NCBI RefSeq assembly: GCF_003813905.1 | Contig: NZ_RPFJ01000002.1 | Coordinates: forward strand, 186,001-250,000 | Length of the DNA: 64,000 nucleotides | Direction of reading: 5' to 3' | Origin: Aureibaculum marinum | GTDB taxonomy: Bacteria; Bacteroidota; Bacteroidia; Flavobacteriales; Flavobacteriaceae | In this document: positions 8,928 to 17,773 of the stretch, piece by piece | Position numbering within the stretch: position 1 is the first letter of the stretch | Layout: the number at the start of each line of letters is the position of its first letter | Program-made: the position numbers and the translations under genes | The notes under the pieces: model-generated | Seen by the model: only the letters and a program-made list of their open reading frames with translations | What the model was told of the DNA's origin: nothing | Database searches by the model: none

Positions 8928-11900
8928 TTAAAATTTAATGTTTATTTTAAACCCTAGTCTACGTGCTGCAGGTAAAGCTCCACTTTCTAAACCAGTACCC
9001 GCATTATTACGACCCAATGACACCTCTGGATCTAAGTTTGGAATATGACTATTTAATACGGCTAAATTATACCCAACTAAAGAAATTGTTGCTCCTTGAA
9101 CATACTTTAATGGTTTTAAAGTTTTTAAAGGCAATCTATAACTTAAAGACATGCTTTGTAATTTAACATAACTAGCATCAAATAAATGTGCTTCATGTAT
9201 TCCTGCCGTCCATTTGTAATAACTTTCTGCCTCTATGTATTTTTCATTTTCTGCGTAACCTGTAACATTACCATTTGCATCTTTAACCTCAACTACACCT
9301 TCTGCTCTTACACCTCCACCTTGTGCAACTGGCAAACGTTTATCAACACCTCTATCATTTAAGCCAACAGATTCTTTTAACAAACCTCTACTCATATTAT
9401 CAGCATTTGATTTCGAATAAATCTTACCTCCAAATCTTGCACTCAAGGTTGCACTTAACCTTAAGTTTTTATATCTAAAAGCATTGGTTACACCTCCAAG
9501 CCAATCTGGTTGAGCATTACCTAAATACTGATCCCAATCCATATCCGGATAATCTTGAGAGCGATAAGGTCTACCATCATCCATAATTATTTTTTTACCC
9601 TCTGGATTTAGCACATAACTATACCCATAAATTTCTCCATAATTCTCACCTTCAGTAACTCTAACCTCTAGGCTTGCCCATCCTGTTCTAATAAATTTAA
9701 TTTGATCATCTAACTCAACAAGTTTATTTTCATTTTTAGATGCATTTACAATAAAATTCCATTCAAAATTATCTGTTCTGATAGGAACCGAATTCATCAT
9801 AATTTCAAAACCTTTATTTTGAACATCTCCAGCATTAATGGTTGCTCTTGCGTAACCAGAAGTTCTTGGAATACTAACAGTAACTATTTGATTTTTAGTA
9901 TTAGTTTTATAGTATGCTAAATCAAAATTAAGTCTGTTATGAAAAAAGTTTAATTCTGTTCCAAATTCTATAGAATTTGAACGTTGAGGCTTTAAACTAG
10001 TAGGAGATAAAACCGAAGTATATGTATTTGTTTGTTTACCATCCCAATCTACCCCTGAACTATAAGTTCCCTGTAATTGATAAGGTGCCGTGTCACCTCC
10101 AACTTGTGCCCAACTAGCTCTTACCTTACCAAAACTTAGAAAATCTTTGTCTGTATTTAACAATTCTGTAAATAAAAATGATGCTGAAGCTGAAGGGTAG
10201 AAATAAGACCAATTTTCTTTAGGTAAAACTGAAGACCAGTCATTACGAGCAGTCAAATCCAAATACAAGTAATCTTTATACCCAAAAGATAAAAGTCCAA
10301 AAACACTCTGTGTTTCTTTTTCTGAAAAAGATTGATTAACGACTTTGTCACCCAATCCATTATTTAAGTTAGACAAACCTGGAGTGGCCAATTCTTGAAC
10401 ATTAGCATTCCAATTATTACTATATGTTTCTCTTTTATTAGCTCCTATAGTATAAGAAAGATCTAAATCTTCAGACAAATCACCCTTACCATAAACAAGA
10501 AAATCATAATTATTTTCAGTATATGTATTTGTACTTACACTATATGCACCATCATCATAAAAGCTACCTGAGTTGGTTAATGCCATATCAATTTGACTAA
10601 ACGACCTATACTCTGAATTATTCACAGTTTTAGAGACAGATACTTTAGCTTCTAACCAATCTGAATACGTATAACGCAATCCTACTCTACCTAAAACATT
10701 ACGACGTTTATAACTATTAAAATCTTCTTTTAACACCCAATAAGGATTATCAAAAGCTGTAAAAATAACTTGTGATCCATCAGGTCTTTTATGAGGTATT
10801 GAATTTATATATTTCATATCATAATTCATAGGCAACCTCATAAGATTCTGAGTAATTCCAGACCCCCAGCCTGGTACTCTGTTATCACTATTAGATTCTG
10901 AATAATTGACATTCATTTCGGCTTTCCATTTATCAGATAAATTAGCAAGAAGATTAGAGCTTACATTAGTTCTACCTTCATCTGTGTAAGGTGTCATTCC
11001 TGTTTCGTTTGACTTGTTAAAAGAAATTCTACCGTAGCCTAAATCACCTCCAAAATTAACAGCCAAATTATGATTTTCGATAATTCCTGTTCTTAAGAAA
11101 TTATCAACGTTATCTTTATGAGCAATCCATGGAATTGGCACAAGATTACCATCTATGTTAGGAGATCTAAATTGAGGTAAATATAAATTTTCATCAAACT
11201 TTGGCCCCCAAGAATCTTGTGAAAATTCGTTTGTTCCTGGGTTATTTCTATCCCCTTTGTATTCATAAATATTATTATTACCAGCACCATATTCTGTTTG
11301 AAAATCTGAACGTATCACAGGATTGGAAAATGTCTGATTAAAACTATAGTCAATTCCTACTCCATGTTTTATACCGTCACCTTTTTTAGTGGTAATTAAA
11401 ATAACACCGTTTGCTGCTCGTGAGCCGTACAGTGCGGTTGCACCTGCTCCTTTTAAAATAGAAATTTCGGCAATATCTTCTGGATTTACTTTAGAAATTG
11501 GATCTCCAAAATCTATCTTCCCTTGACTATTCCAACCATCCCAAAAAGATTGTTTATCAACCTCCTCGTTATAGAAGGGAATTCCATCAATAACAAATAG
11601 AGGAAGATTATTTCCGCTTAAATTTGTATTCCCTCTAATTACAATATTAGAAGATCCTCCCATACCAGAAGTACCTCCTGTAATAAAAAGACCTGCCGTT
11701 TTACCCGCTAATGACTGCACCAAATTAGGTTCTGCAGACATAGAGACTTCTGAACCCTTAATTGTTTGAACAGCATAACCTACTGCCTTTTTTTCACGTT
11801 TAATCCCTAAAGCCGTAATAACAACCTCATTTAATTTACCTACCTCTTCGGTCATTACCAAGGACCAATCTCCCCCCTTAGTAATTTCTTTCTCTATGGT

Positions 11901-12164
11901 TTGAAACCCCATATAAGAAAAAACTACAGTAGTACCTTTTTTTACTGTAAGACTAAAATTTCCATCAAAGTCTGTTAAGGTTCCGTGTTGAGTCCCTTTT
12001 TCAAAGACATTTACCGAAATCAGTGGAGTATTGTCTACATCTGTGACTTTTCCACTAATGGTCACATTTTCAACCGTTTTTTGAGCATTTAATGTACTTG
12101 TAAAAAACAGTTGACAAACTATTGTAATTATAATATAACTACAATTTAGTAACTTATTCTTCAT
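8928..12164 (-). CDS. SusC/RagA family TonB-dependent outer-membrane transporter (PUL 1)
   Basis: A 1,078-residue SusC-like transporter. It has a signal peptide, an N-terminal carboxypeptidase-regulatory-like domain (ISGKVTDVDNTPLISVNVF ... TDFDGNFSLTV), a plug domain (LNEVVITALGIKREKKAVGYAVQ; ILKGAGATALYGSRAANGVILITTKKG) and a 22-strand-type barrel ending LGFKINIKF. It imports oligosaccharides through the outer membrane using TonB energy, together with the SusD encoded next. It is first in the PUL 1 operon, with a promoter-like -7 box and a direct repeat just upstream. Confidence 0.97.
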   Translation of the reverse strand: MKNKLLNCSYIIITIVCQLFFTSTLNAQKTVENVTISGKVTDVDNTPLISVNVFEKGTQHGTLTDFDGNFSLTVKKGTTVVFSYMGFQTIEKEITKGGDWSLVMTEEVGKLNEVVITALGIKREKKAVGYAVQTIKGSEVSMSAEPNLVQSLAGKTAGLFITGGTSGMGGSSNIVIRGNTNLSGNNLPLFVIDGIPFYNEEVDKQSFWDGWNSQGKIDFGDPISKVNPEDIAEISILKGAGATALYGSRAANGVILITTKKGDGIKHGVGIDYSFNQTFSNPVIRSDFQTEYGAGNNNIYEYKGDRNNPGTNEFSQDSWGPKFDENLYLPQFRSPNIDGNLVPIPWIAHKDNVDNFLRTGIIENHNLAVNFGGDLGYGRISFNKSNETGMTPYTDEGRTNVSSNLLANLSDKWKAEMNVNYSESNSDNRVPGWGSGITQNLMRLPMNYDMKYINSIPHKRPDGSQVIFTAFDNPYWVLKEDFNSYKRRNVLGRVGLRYTYSDWLEAKVSVSKTVNNSEYRSFSQIDMALTNSGSFYDDGAYSVSTNTYTENNYDFLVYGKGDLSEDLDLSYTIGANKRETYSNNWNANVQELATPGLSNLNNGLGDKVVNQSFSEKETQSVFGLLSFGYKDYLYLDLTARNDWSSVLPKENWSYFYPSASASFLFTELLNTDKDFLSFGKVRASWAQVGGDTAPYQLQGTYSSGVDWDGKQTNTYTSVLSPTSLKPQRSNSIEFGTELNFFHNRLNFDLAYYKTNTKNQIVTVSIPRTSGYARATINAGDVQNKGFEIMMNSVPIRTDNFEWNFIVNASKNENKLVELDDQIKFIRTGWASLEVRVTEGENYGEIYGYSYVLNPEGKKIIMDDGRPYRSQDYPDMDWDQYLGNAQPDWLGGVTNAFRYKNLRLSATLSARFGGKIYSKSNADNMSRGLLKESVGLNDRGVDKRLPVAQGGGVRAEGVVEVKDANGNVTGYAENEKYIEAESYYKWTAGIHEAHLFDASYVKLQSMSLSYRLPLKTLKPLKYVQGATISLVGYNLAVLNSHIPNLDPEVSLGRNNAGTGLESGALPAARRLGFKINIKF

Positions 12165-12231
12165 ATTGTATAAAATTTAAGTGTGTTAGTTAAGAATTCT
12201 GTTGATCTTATATCAACCGAAATACTGATTC

Positions 12232-12239
12232 CAAACCTA
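12232..12239 (-). promoter_or_regulatory. Putative -7 promoter element for PUL 1 susC
   Basis: On the minus strand this reads TAGGTTTG, a perfect match to the Bacteroidetes -7 consensus TAnnTTTG. It would start transcription near 12,225 and give a leader of about 60 bases before susC. No -33 TTG lies at the right distance, as expected for an activator-dependent promoter. Confidence 0.55.
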
Positions 12240-12262
12240 TCTCATAAAATGGATTAATAAGG

Positions 12263-12299
12263 ATAAAATAATATCAAACAAGTATAAAATAGTATCAAA
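12263..12299 (-). repeat. Two-copy direct repeat upstream of PUL 1 susC, putative HTCS binding site
   Basis: ATAAAATAATATCAAA (12,263-12,278) and ATAAAATAGTATCAAA (12,284-12,299) differ at one base and are 21 bp apart, two helical turns. They lie directly upstream of the -7 element, at about -38 to -75 from the inferred start. A direct repeat on one helix face just upstream of the polymerase fits binding by an AraC-domain activator such as the adjacent HTCS. The rest of 12,300-12,650 is AT-rich without a recognisable gene. Confidence 0.5.
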
Positions 12300-12660
12300 A
12301 ACTATTTAGTGGTAGTAAAATTCACTTCATTTATAATATAGGTACAATTCTTATTGTATTTATGCTTCTAAATTAAAGTACTATTACAAAACTCAAATAC
12401 AAGAAAAAAAAAGTGAGATAATAGCTTTGAAGGGATACAAATAATAAATATTAGTACAAAACTTAGGTTAATGGGTATCACTATTTAGCGTTAAGCAAGT
12501 AACTTTTACTATAAAAAACGTAAAATTTAAAAGTGTAAAATATATACATATCTTATTATAAACACAATAATATTAACTTTTATGCAAAAAAAAACCTTCT
12601 TTAATATTTAATTGATATTTCTACATGATTTTTATCATAGTTTAGAAGATGCCCATATTT

Positions 12661-12668
12661 TACTTTTG
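12661..12668 (+). promoter_or_regulatory. Putative -7 promoter element for YceI gene
   Basis: TACTTTTG matches TAnnTTTG exactly. Transcription would begin near 12,674, downstream of the farthest in-frame ATG (12,649), so it supports the later start codon for the YceI gene. No clear -33 TTG is present. Confidence 0.45.
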
Positions 12669-12693
12669 TGGTATAAATATTAACAGAATTAAA

Positions 12694-13278
12694 ATGACGA
12701 ACATGAAATTATTACACGCAAAGGTTTTTAGCTTTATTATTATTTTTTTAATGACATCTAGTTTTATTCAAGCTCAAGATTTTAATTTATCAAATTCTGA
12801 ATCTTCAATAAAAGTTCTGGGTACTTCTAACGTTCATGACTGGGAGTTAAAATCAGAAAAACAAACTGGTTCTCTAGTTGTAGAAAATTTAGACAATTTT
12901 CAACTCAAAGGGCTTAATGTTACAATTACCACAGAAAGTTTAAAAAGTGGAAAGAGTGGTATGGATAAAAACACCTACAAAGCTTTAAAAACTAAAAGTT
13001 ACAAAACAATTAATTTTCAACTTGCCGAAGTAAAAAAAGTTGAAAACAATGGATCTAAAAAATTTAAAGTAACTACAACTGGAGATTTAACCATTGCCGG
13101 AGTAAAAAAACGAGTTTCTTTAGATTTTTCTGCCACAGTAAGTGGAAATACAATAACCCTTACTGGAGAGAAAACCCTAAAAATGACAGATTACAAAGTC
13201 GACCCGCCTACAGCATTGTTAGGAGCTATTAGCACGGGCGATGAAGTAACTATTAAATTTTCAACAATTTTCAAATAA
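12694..13278 (+). CDS. YceI family periplasmic protein
   Basis: A YceI-like lipocalin-fold protein of about 195 residues, with a signal peptide ending near SFIQAQ. The domain shows the family features: LGTSNVHDWELKSEKQTGSL, then LTIAGVKKRVSLDFSATVSG, then LKMTDYKVDPPTALLGAISTGDEVTIKF. YceI proteins bind polyprenyl or other lipid molecules in the periplasm; the ligand here is unknown. The frame is open from 12,649, but a -7 box at 12,661-12,668 makes that start unlikely; 12,694 or 12,703 fits the signal peptide better. A porin-like gene follows after 27 bases and a second YceI gene lies beyond it, so the three probably act together. Confidence 0.87.
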   Translation: MTNMKLLHAKVFSFIIIFLMTSSFIQAQDFNLSNSESSIKVLGTSNVHDWELKSEKQTGSLVVENLDNFQLKGLNVTITTESLKSGKSGMDKNTYKALKTKSYKTINFQLAEVKKVENNGSKKFKVTTTGDLTIAGVKKRVSLDFSATVSGNTITLTGEKTLKMTDYKVDPPTALLGAISTGDEVTIKFSTIFK

Positions 13279-13305
13279 ACTATTATAATTTTAAAATCAA
13301 TAAAT

Positions 13306-14574
13306 ATGAAAACAATTTTTAAAAATACATTAATACTAGTAGCTATATTAATTGGATTTAATTTATCAGCTCAAAAAAGAAATTTAGATAATTATAGACA
13401 GCCAGATAAAAATGGAGTAAATGTTTTTGAAAGCCCAAAAGATACCACAACTAATTTTGATGGTTTAAAAGTGAAAGTAGGTGGTGCTTTTGCTTTACAA
13501 TTCCAAGCATTAGATAATGAAAATTCAGGATTATCTCCTTTAAAAGAAGTTGGTTATAACTTTAACTTAGCTACTGCTAATTTTGATTTAGATGTAGCAT
13601 TATATGATGGTCTTAATTTACATTTGCGTACTTATTTATCTTCTAGACACCATCACGAACCATATGTAAAAGGAGGATATTTTCAAATAGACAAGTTAGA
13701 TTTTATCAGCGAAGGCTTCTTAGAAGACCTCATGAAAAATGTTACTATTAAAATTGGACATATGGAGAATAACTATGGTGATGCTCATTTTAGAAGAAGT
13801 GACAATGCTCAAGCCATTTACAATCCTTTTGTTGGTAATTTAATCATGGATGCTTTTACTACTGAAGTTGGTGGTGAAATATATTATCGTACTAAAAGCG
13901 GATTTTTAGCAATGGTAGGTTTAACAAATGGTAAATTAAACCAAAGTGTTGAAAAATCTGATGGAACAACAGGAGGTGCAACCTTTTTAGCTAAATTAGG
14001 CTATGACAAACAAATCAATGACGATTTTAGATTAAGACTAACAGGTTCATTACTTAATACAGGGTATGCTCCAAATGTATATTTATATGCAGCTGACAGA
14101 GCTGGTTCAAGATATTATAACATTATGCAATCTGAATCTGCAACTAGTGACGATTTTAGATCTGGACGTTTTAATCCTGCTTTTAAAAATCAAATTACTG
14201 CAGTTATGATTAATCCATTTATCAAATATGGTGGATTGGAAGTTTTTGGTACTATTGAATTAACTTCTGGTAGAAGTTTAAGTGAAGCTGATGACAGAAA
14301 AGCTGATCAATATGCAGGAGAAGTTATTTATAGATTTGGTAAAAACGAAAACTTTTATGTAGGTACAAGATATAACACTGTAAGTGCTGAACTAGCAAGT
14401 GGTGACGATATTAATATTGATAGATTTCAATTGGGTGCTGGATGGTTTATGACTAATAATATTCTTGTAAAAGCTGAATATGTAAATCAAAATTATAAAG
14501 ATTATCCAACAGGAAATTTACTTGAAGATGGTAAGTTTAATGGATTTGTTTTAGAAGCGGCAATAAGTTTTTAA
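13306..14574 (+). CDS. Porin-like outer-membrane beta-barrel protein
   Basis: A 422-residue protein with a signal peptide (LIGFNLSAQ), many alternating amphipathic strands, and an aromatic C-terminus (GFVLEAAISF) typical of outer-membrane barrels. The early strand FDGLKVKVGGAFALQFQAL and the segment VTIKIGHMENNYGDAHFRRSDNAQAIYNPFVGN resemble phosphate-selective-type porins. The substrate is not readable. It sits 27 bases after the first YceI gene and is followed by a strong stem-loop, so the two probably form one transcription unit. Confidence 0.75.
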   Translation: MKTIFKNTLILVAILIGFNLSAQKRNLDNYRQPDKNGVNVFESPKDTTTNFDGLKVKVGGAFALQFQALDNENSGLSPLKEVGYNFNLATANFDLDVALYDGLNLHLRTYLSSRHHHEPYVKGGYFQIDKLDFISEGFLEDLMKNVTIKIGHMENNYGDAHFRRSDNAQAIYNPFVGNLIMDAFTTEVGGEIYYRTKSGFLAMVGLTNGKLNQSVEKSDGTTGGATFLAKLGYDKQINDDFRLRLTGSLLNTGYAPNVYLYAADRAGSRYYNIMQSESATSDDFRSGRFNPAFKNQITAVMINPFIKYGGLEVFGTIELTSGRSLSEADDRKADQYAGEVIYRFGKNENFYVGTRYNTVSAELASGDDINIDRFQLGAGWFMTNNILVKAEYVNQNYKDYPTGNLLEDGKFNGFVLEAAISF

Positions 14575-14601
14575 ACTATAAGAACTTTAACTAACAACTT
14601 T

Positions 14602-14635
14602 ACAAGTCTCAAAATAGGATTATTTTGAGACTTGT
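14602..14635 (+). terminator. Stem-loop terminator after porin-like gene
   Basis: A perfect 15-bp stem (14,602-14,616 with 14,621-14,635) and a GGAT loop, followed by TATAAATTTT. The right arm also holds the TTG of the next promoter. Confidence 0.75.
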
Positions 14636-14662
14636 TATAAATTTTAAGAATTAGTATTTTTG
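14632..14662 (+). promoter_or_regulatory. Promoter of second YceI gene (-33 TTG, -7 TATTTTTG)
   Basis: TTG at 14,632-14,634, a 20-base spacer, then TATTTTTG at 14,655-14,662, an exact TAnnTTTG match with correct spacing. The ATG at 14,667 lies only 4 bases after the -7 box, so the mRNA is probably leaderless or nearly so. The -33 element lies inside the preceding terminator stem. Confidence 0.65.
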
Positions 14663-14666
14663 GATA

Positions 14667-15257
14667 ATGATTTTAAGTAGGTTCATCTTATTAAGTTTAT
14701 ATGTATTAACCTTTTCTTTTACTAATACAGATTCGGTTATAGGGAAAACCTCTGTTGTAATTACACCTGACAGTTCTTTTTCACTAAAAGGTTCTAGCAA
14801 TGTAAACTCATTTTCATGTACATTTAATGTTGAAAAAATTAACAACCCAATAGATGTTACCTATCATGTTTATGGTGACAAAATTAGTTTTAGCAACACA
14901 AAATTAGTTTTAGACAATAGTTATTTCGATTGTGGACATAACAAAATAAATGATGATTTAAATGAACTATTAAAATCAGAAAAATATCCTAAAATATTTA
15001 TATACTTAAAAGAATTTAGCTCTGACAAAAATGAATCAAAAGTTAATACGATAATAGACATAGAAATTGCTGGTATTAGAAAAACCTATAACATTCCAAT
15101 ACAAGTTGACAATAGCAATAATAATATGCAAATTTCAGGTAATTTAAATGTAAACTTATCTGATTACAAGCTCCAAGCTCCAAAAAAATTATTTGGACTT
15201 ATCAGGGTTGAAGATACCATTGAAATAAACTTTAATTTATCAGTAAGAGAAGATTAG
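14667..15257 (+). CDS. YceI-like periplasmic protein (second copy)
   Basis: A 196-residue protein with an N-terminal signal sequence (FILLSLYVLTFSFTNT) and a divergent YceI domain: SFSLKGSSNVNSFSCTFNVEKI near the start, IDIEIAGIRKTYNIPIQV in the middle and NLSDYKLQAPKKLFGLIRVEDTIEINFNL at the end. These match the three blocks of the first YceI protein, with only modest identity. It has its own promoter. The ligand is unknown. Two Cys (in SFSCTF and YFDCGH) are absent from the first copy and could form a disulfide. Confidence 0.8.
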   Translation: MILSRFILLSLYVLTFSFTNTDSVIGKTSVVITPDSSFSLKGSSNVNSFSCTFNVEKINNPIDVTYHVYGDKISFSNTKLVLDNSYFDCGHNKINDDLNELLKSEKYPKIFIYLKEFSSDKNESKVNTIIDIEIAGIRKTYNIPIQVDNSNNNMQISGNLNVNLSDYKLQAPKKLFGLIRVEDTIEINFNLSVRED

Positions 15258-15347
15258 AATTTCTCTCTTCTTATACTATTTTATTCAACAAACCCTCTTT
15301 TTTTTTACTGTAAAATCAGTCTAATACCACGCTCCTATTTAACTCTT

Positions 15348-16046
15348 TTAGAAATTATCCAAAATATAATCAACTGCAGCATTAGCATGTATTTTTGTTG
15401 TATTAAAAATAGGAATCTCTAAATCTTCTTGAAAAATCATAAGTGGAAATTCTGTACACCCAAGAATTATTCCTTGTGCTCCTTTATTATTTAAACTATC
15501 AATTACATTAAGTACATATTGTTTAGATTGTTTATTAATAATTCCATAAGTAAGTTCTTGAATAATAATTCTATGCAAATTTTCTATATATGAATCCATT
15601 TCAGGTACCAAAACTTCAATTCCATTTTCCTCAATTCTATCAATAATAAAAGTATCTGTCATAGTGTATTTAGTACCAATAAATCCCACTTTTTTAAGTT
15701 CTTGTTTATGAATAGATTTTGAAGTAGCATCTGCAATATGTATTATATTAAAATCTATATTTTTTTGTACTTTGTTATAAATTTTATGCGGTGTATTGGC
15801 ACAAAACATAACAGCCTCTGCACCTGCTTTTTTAAGACTAAATGCAGCTTCTGTAAACATATCTGCAATAGCATTCCAATTATTTTCAACTTGAAATTTA
15901 TGCACCTTAGCTTGATCAATTGTATACACTAAAAGAGGCGGATTAGTATTATTACCAAAATGCATATTTATTGCTTGGTTAATGGCACTGTAATACTCTA
16001 TTGTTGAATGCCAAGACGTACCACCAATAAGACCCAATGTTTTCAT
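15348..16046 (-). CDS. Aspartate/glutamate racemase family protein
   Basis: A 232-residue cytosolic protein of the PLP-independent Asp/Glu/hydantoin racemase superfamily. It opens with MKTLGLIGGTSW and has both catalytic Cys motifs, FCANTPHK (Cys82) and ILGCTEFPLM (Cys197). These enzymes use two cysteines to remove and return the alpha proton. The two-Cys pattern and length match the aspartate-racemase branch, but substrate identity is inferred. A TAGATTTG -7 box lies on the minus strand at 16,073-16,080, giving it its own promoter separate from the upstream sulfatases. Confidence 0.88.
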   Translation of the reverse strand: MKTLGLIGGTSWHSTIEYYSAINQAINMHFGNNTNPPLLVYTIDQAKVHKFQVENNWNAIADMFTEAAFSLKKAGAEAVMFCANTPHKIYNKVQKNIDFNIIHIADATSKSIHKQELKKVGFIGTKYTMTDTFIIDRIEENGIEVLVPEMDSYIENLHRIIIQELTYGIINKQSKQYVLNVIDSLNNKGAQGIILGCTEFPLMIFQEDLEIPIFNTTKIHANAAVDYILDNF

Positions 16047-16072
16047 TTATTATTGATTCAATTGAAATTTTT

Positions 16073-16080
16073 CAAATCTA
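16073..16080 (-). promoter_or_regulatory. Putative -7 element for racemase gene
   Basis: The minus strand reads TAGATTTG, an exact TAnnTTTG match, about 27 bases upstream of the start codon. No convincing -33 TTG is at standard spacing. Confidence 0.45.
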
Positions 16081-16115
16081 AATTTGTCATTTGCTATTAA
16101 TATTTTCACAACAAA

Positions 16116-16156
16116 TAAGAACTATTAAAAACTTAATTTTGCTTTAATAGTTCTTA
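16116..16156 (-). terminator. Stem-loop after the sulfatase operon
   Basis: A perfect 14-bp inverted repeat (TAAGAACTATTAAA / TTTAATAGTTCTTA) with a 13-base loop, just beyond the sulfatase stop on the minus strand. The following minus-strand sequence is only modestly T-rich. Confidence 0.55.
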
Positions 16157-16165
16157 CAATTTGAT

Positions 16166-17731
16166 TTATAAAGAAAATCCTTTTCGTAATTCTTCTGACA
16201 TTTGAGCTAGTATATTTTTATTACTAGTTTCGTTAGCTATATTAATAAGTTCTTCAGGGTCAGATTCGTGGTCAAAAAGCTCTTTAGCTATAAAATCTCC
16301 TTTTATATTTTCCTCCTTATTCCAATAATACCATTCTACATATCGGTAACGATCTGTTCTAACAGCATAGCCCATACGTTCCTCTTTTCTCTCTTTTAAT
16401 GGTCCGAACCGACCTAATAAAAACTGGCTATAAGCTGCATCTTTTACCGAGGTATTCGTATTTTCAAGAATTGGTTTTAAACTTTTTCCATGTAAGTGTT
16501 TTGGTATGTTTAAACCAGACATATCTAACAACGTAGGATAAACATCTACAAATTCAGCTAATGATTTTGTAATTTTCCCTTTTTCTTTTACATTTTTACC
16601 ACTAATAATAAGAGGGACCCTTGTATCTATCTCATAATTTGTCTGTTTTCCCCAACTGTTATATTCACCAAGTTTCCATCCATGATCTCCCCACAAAACA
16701 ACAATTGTATTTTCTTTTAATCCCAATCGATCTAACTCATCCATTAATCTCCCAATCTGTGCATCAATATAAGATACACAAGCATAGTAAGCATGTAACA
16801 ATTCTCTTTGTTTAGTTTCTTCGTAAGGTTGTTCATGTGGTCTAGGTAAATCTTTCCTATCCGCATAAGATCTCATTTCAGCATCACCATGAACGGTAAA
16901 ACTAGGACTATTTTTGGGAGGAAATTGATTCTCTGCTAAAGGAATATCTTCAGGATTATACAGATCCCAATATTTTTTAGGAGCATTAAAAGGCAAATGA
17001 GGTTTATAAAAACCAACTGACAAAAAGAATGGTTGATTTAGATTTTTTAATTCTCGCATCTTTTTAATGGCCATTGTAGTTTGTGCCCCATCATAGTAGG
17101 CATCGTCATCAACATCTGCCATTTCAATTGCTTTTGCTTTAGTATAGATAAAACCGTATTTATCAAACTTAGCAGTACCTTTTTTTACACGATTAAGTTC
17201 ACGTTCTTTTTGTATAATTAAATTATCTTGATTTAAATAAACGGCATCGGGATCAAAAGGAAATCCATCTACATGTAAATACTCATTCCATGCTAATGAA
17301 TCTTGTAACGTATTATGAAAAGTTTTTCCTGTTCCAACCGTATAATAGCCATTATTTTTAAAATACTGAGGCAAAGTAACTACATCTGGCACATTATCTC
17401 TAAAATGAGTTTTTAAATCCCATACTTGAGTTGAATCTGGCCTCAACCCTGTTAACAAACTAGTTCGTGAAGTAGTACAAACGGCCTGTTGACAATAAGC
17501 ACGATCAAAAGTAACTCCATTATTTGCTAAAGCATCTATATTTGGAGATTTTATAATTTCATTACCATAAGCACCTAATTCAGGTCTTAAATCGTCTACA
17601 GGAATAAATAAAATATTAGGTCTATTACTATTTTTTAATTCTTCTGTTTTTTCTTTAGGCTGTTGACATGAGCTTAAAACAAGCATGCTTAAAAAAACAA
17701 TTTTATAACTAAATTTGGCATTGATTATCAT
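16166..17731 (-). CDS. Iduronate-2-sulfatase-like S1 sulfatase (lipoprotein)
   Basis: A 521-residue arylsulfatase-family enzyme predicted to hydrolyse sulfate esters on a polysaccharide. It has a lipobox (LVLSSC, Cys22), the metal-binding Asp pair in PVDDLRPELG (Asp46, Asp47), the formylglycine site AVCTTSRTSLLTG (Cys85), and the C-terminal metal/active-site block LWGDHGWKLGEYNSWGK. The order and ADVDDDAYYDGAQT region resemble iduronate-2-sulfatases. The third position of the Cys motif is Thr instead of the usual Pro or Ala. It is 42 bases after a paralogous sulfatase gene and co-oriented with PUL 2 susCD. No formylglycine-generating enzyme or anSME is in the window, so maturation must be encoded elsewhere. 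Confidence 0.9.
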   Translation of the reverse strand: MIINAKFSYKIVFLSMLVLSSCQQPKEKTEELKNSNRPNILFIPVDDLRPELGAYGNEIIKSPNIDALANNGVTFDRAYCQQAVCTTSRTSLLTGLRPDSTQVWDLKTHFRDNVPDVVTLPQYFKNNGYYTVGTGKTFHNTLQDSLAWNEYLHVDGFPFDPDAVYLNQDNLIIQKERELNRVKKGTAKFDKYGFIYTKAKAIEMADVDDDAYYDGAQTTMAIKKMRELKNLNQPFFLSVGFYKPHLPFNAPKKYWDLYNPEDIPLAENQFPPKNSPSFTVHGDAEMRSYADRKDLPRPHEQPYEETKQRELLHAYYACVSYIDAQIGRLMDELDRLGLKENTIVVLWGDHGWKLGEYNSWGKQTNYEIDTRVPLIISGKNVKEKGKITKSLAEFVDVYPTLLDMSGLNIPKHLHGKSLKPILENTNTSVKDAAYSQFLLGRFGPLKERKEERMGYAVRTDRYRYVEWYYWNKEENIKGDFIAKELFDHESDPEELINIANETSNKNILAQMSEELRKGFSL

Positions 17732-17773
17732 TATTGAATAAGGTTTAAAGGTTAATAATAACTATTTTAAAAA

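Noticed and set aside
12649-12693. Extended N-terminus of the YceI protein
   Set aside because: An exact -7 promoter box lies at 12,661-12,668, and the added residues are not part of a sensible signal peptide.
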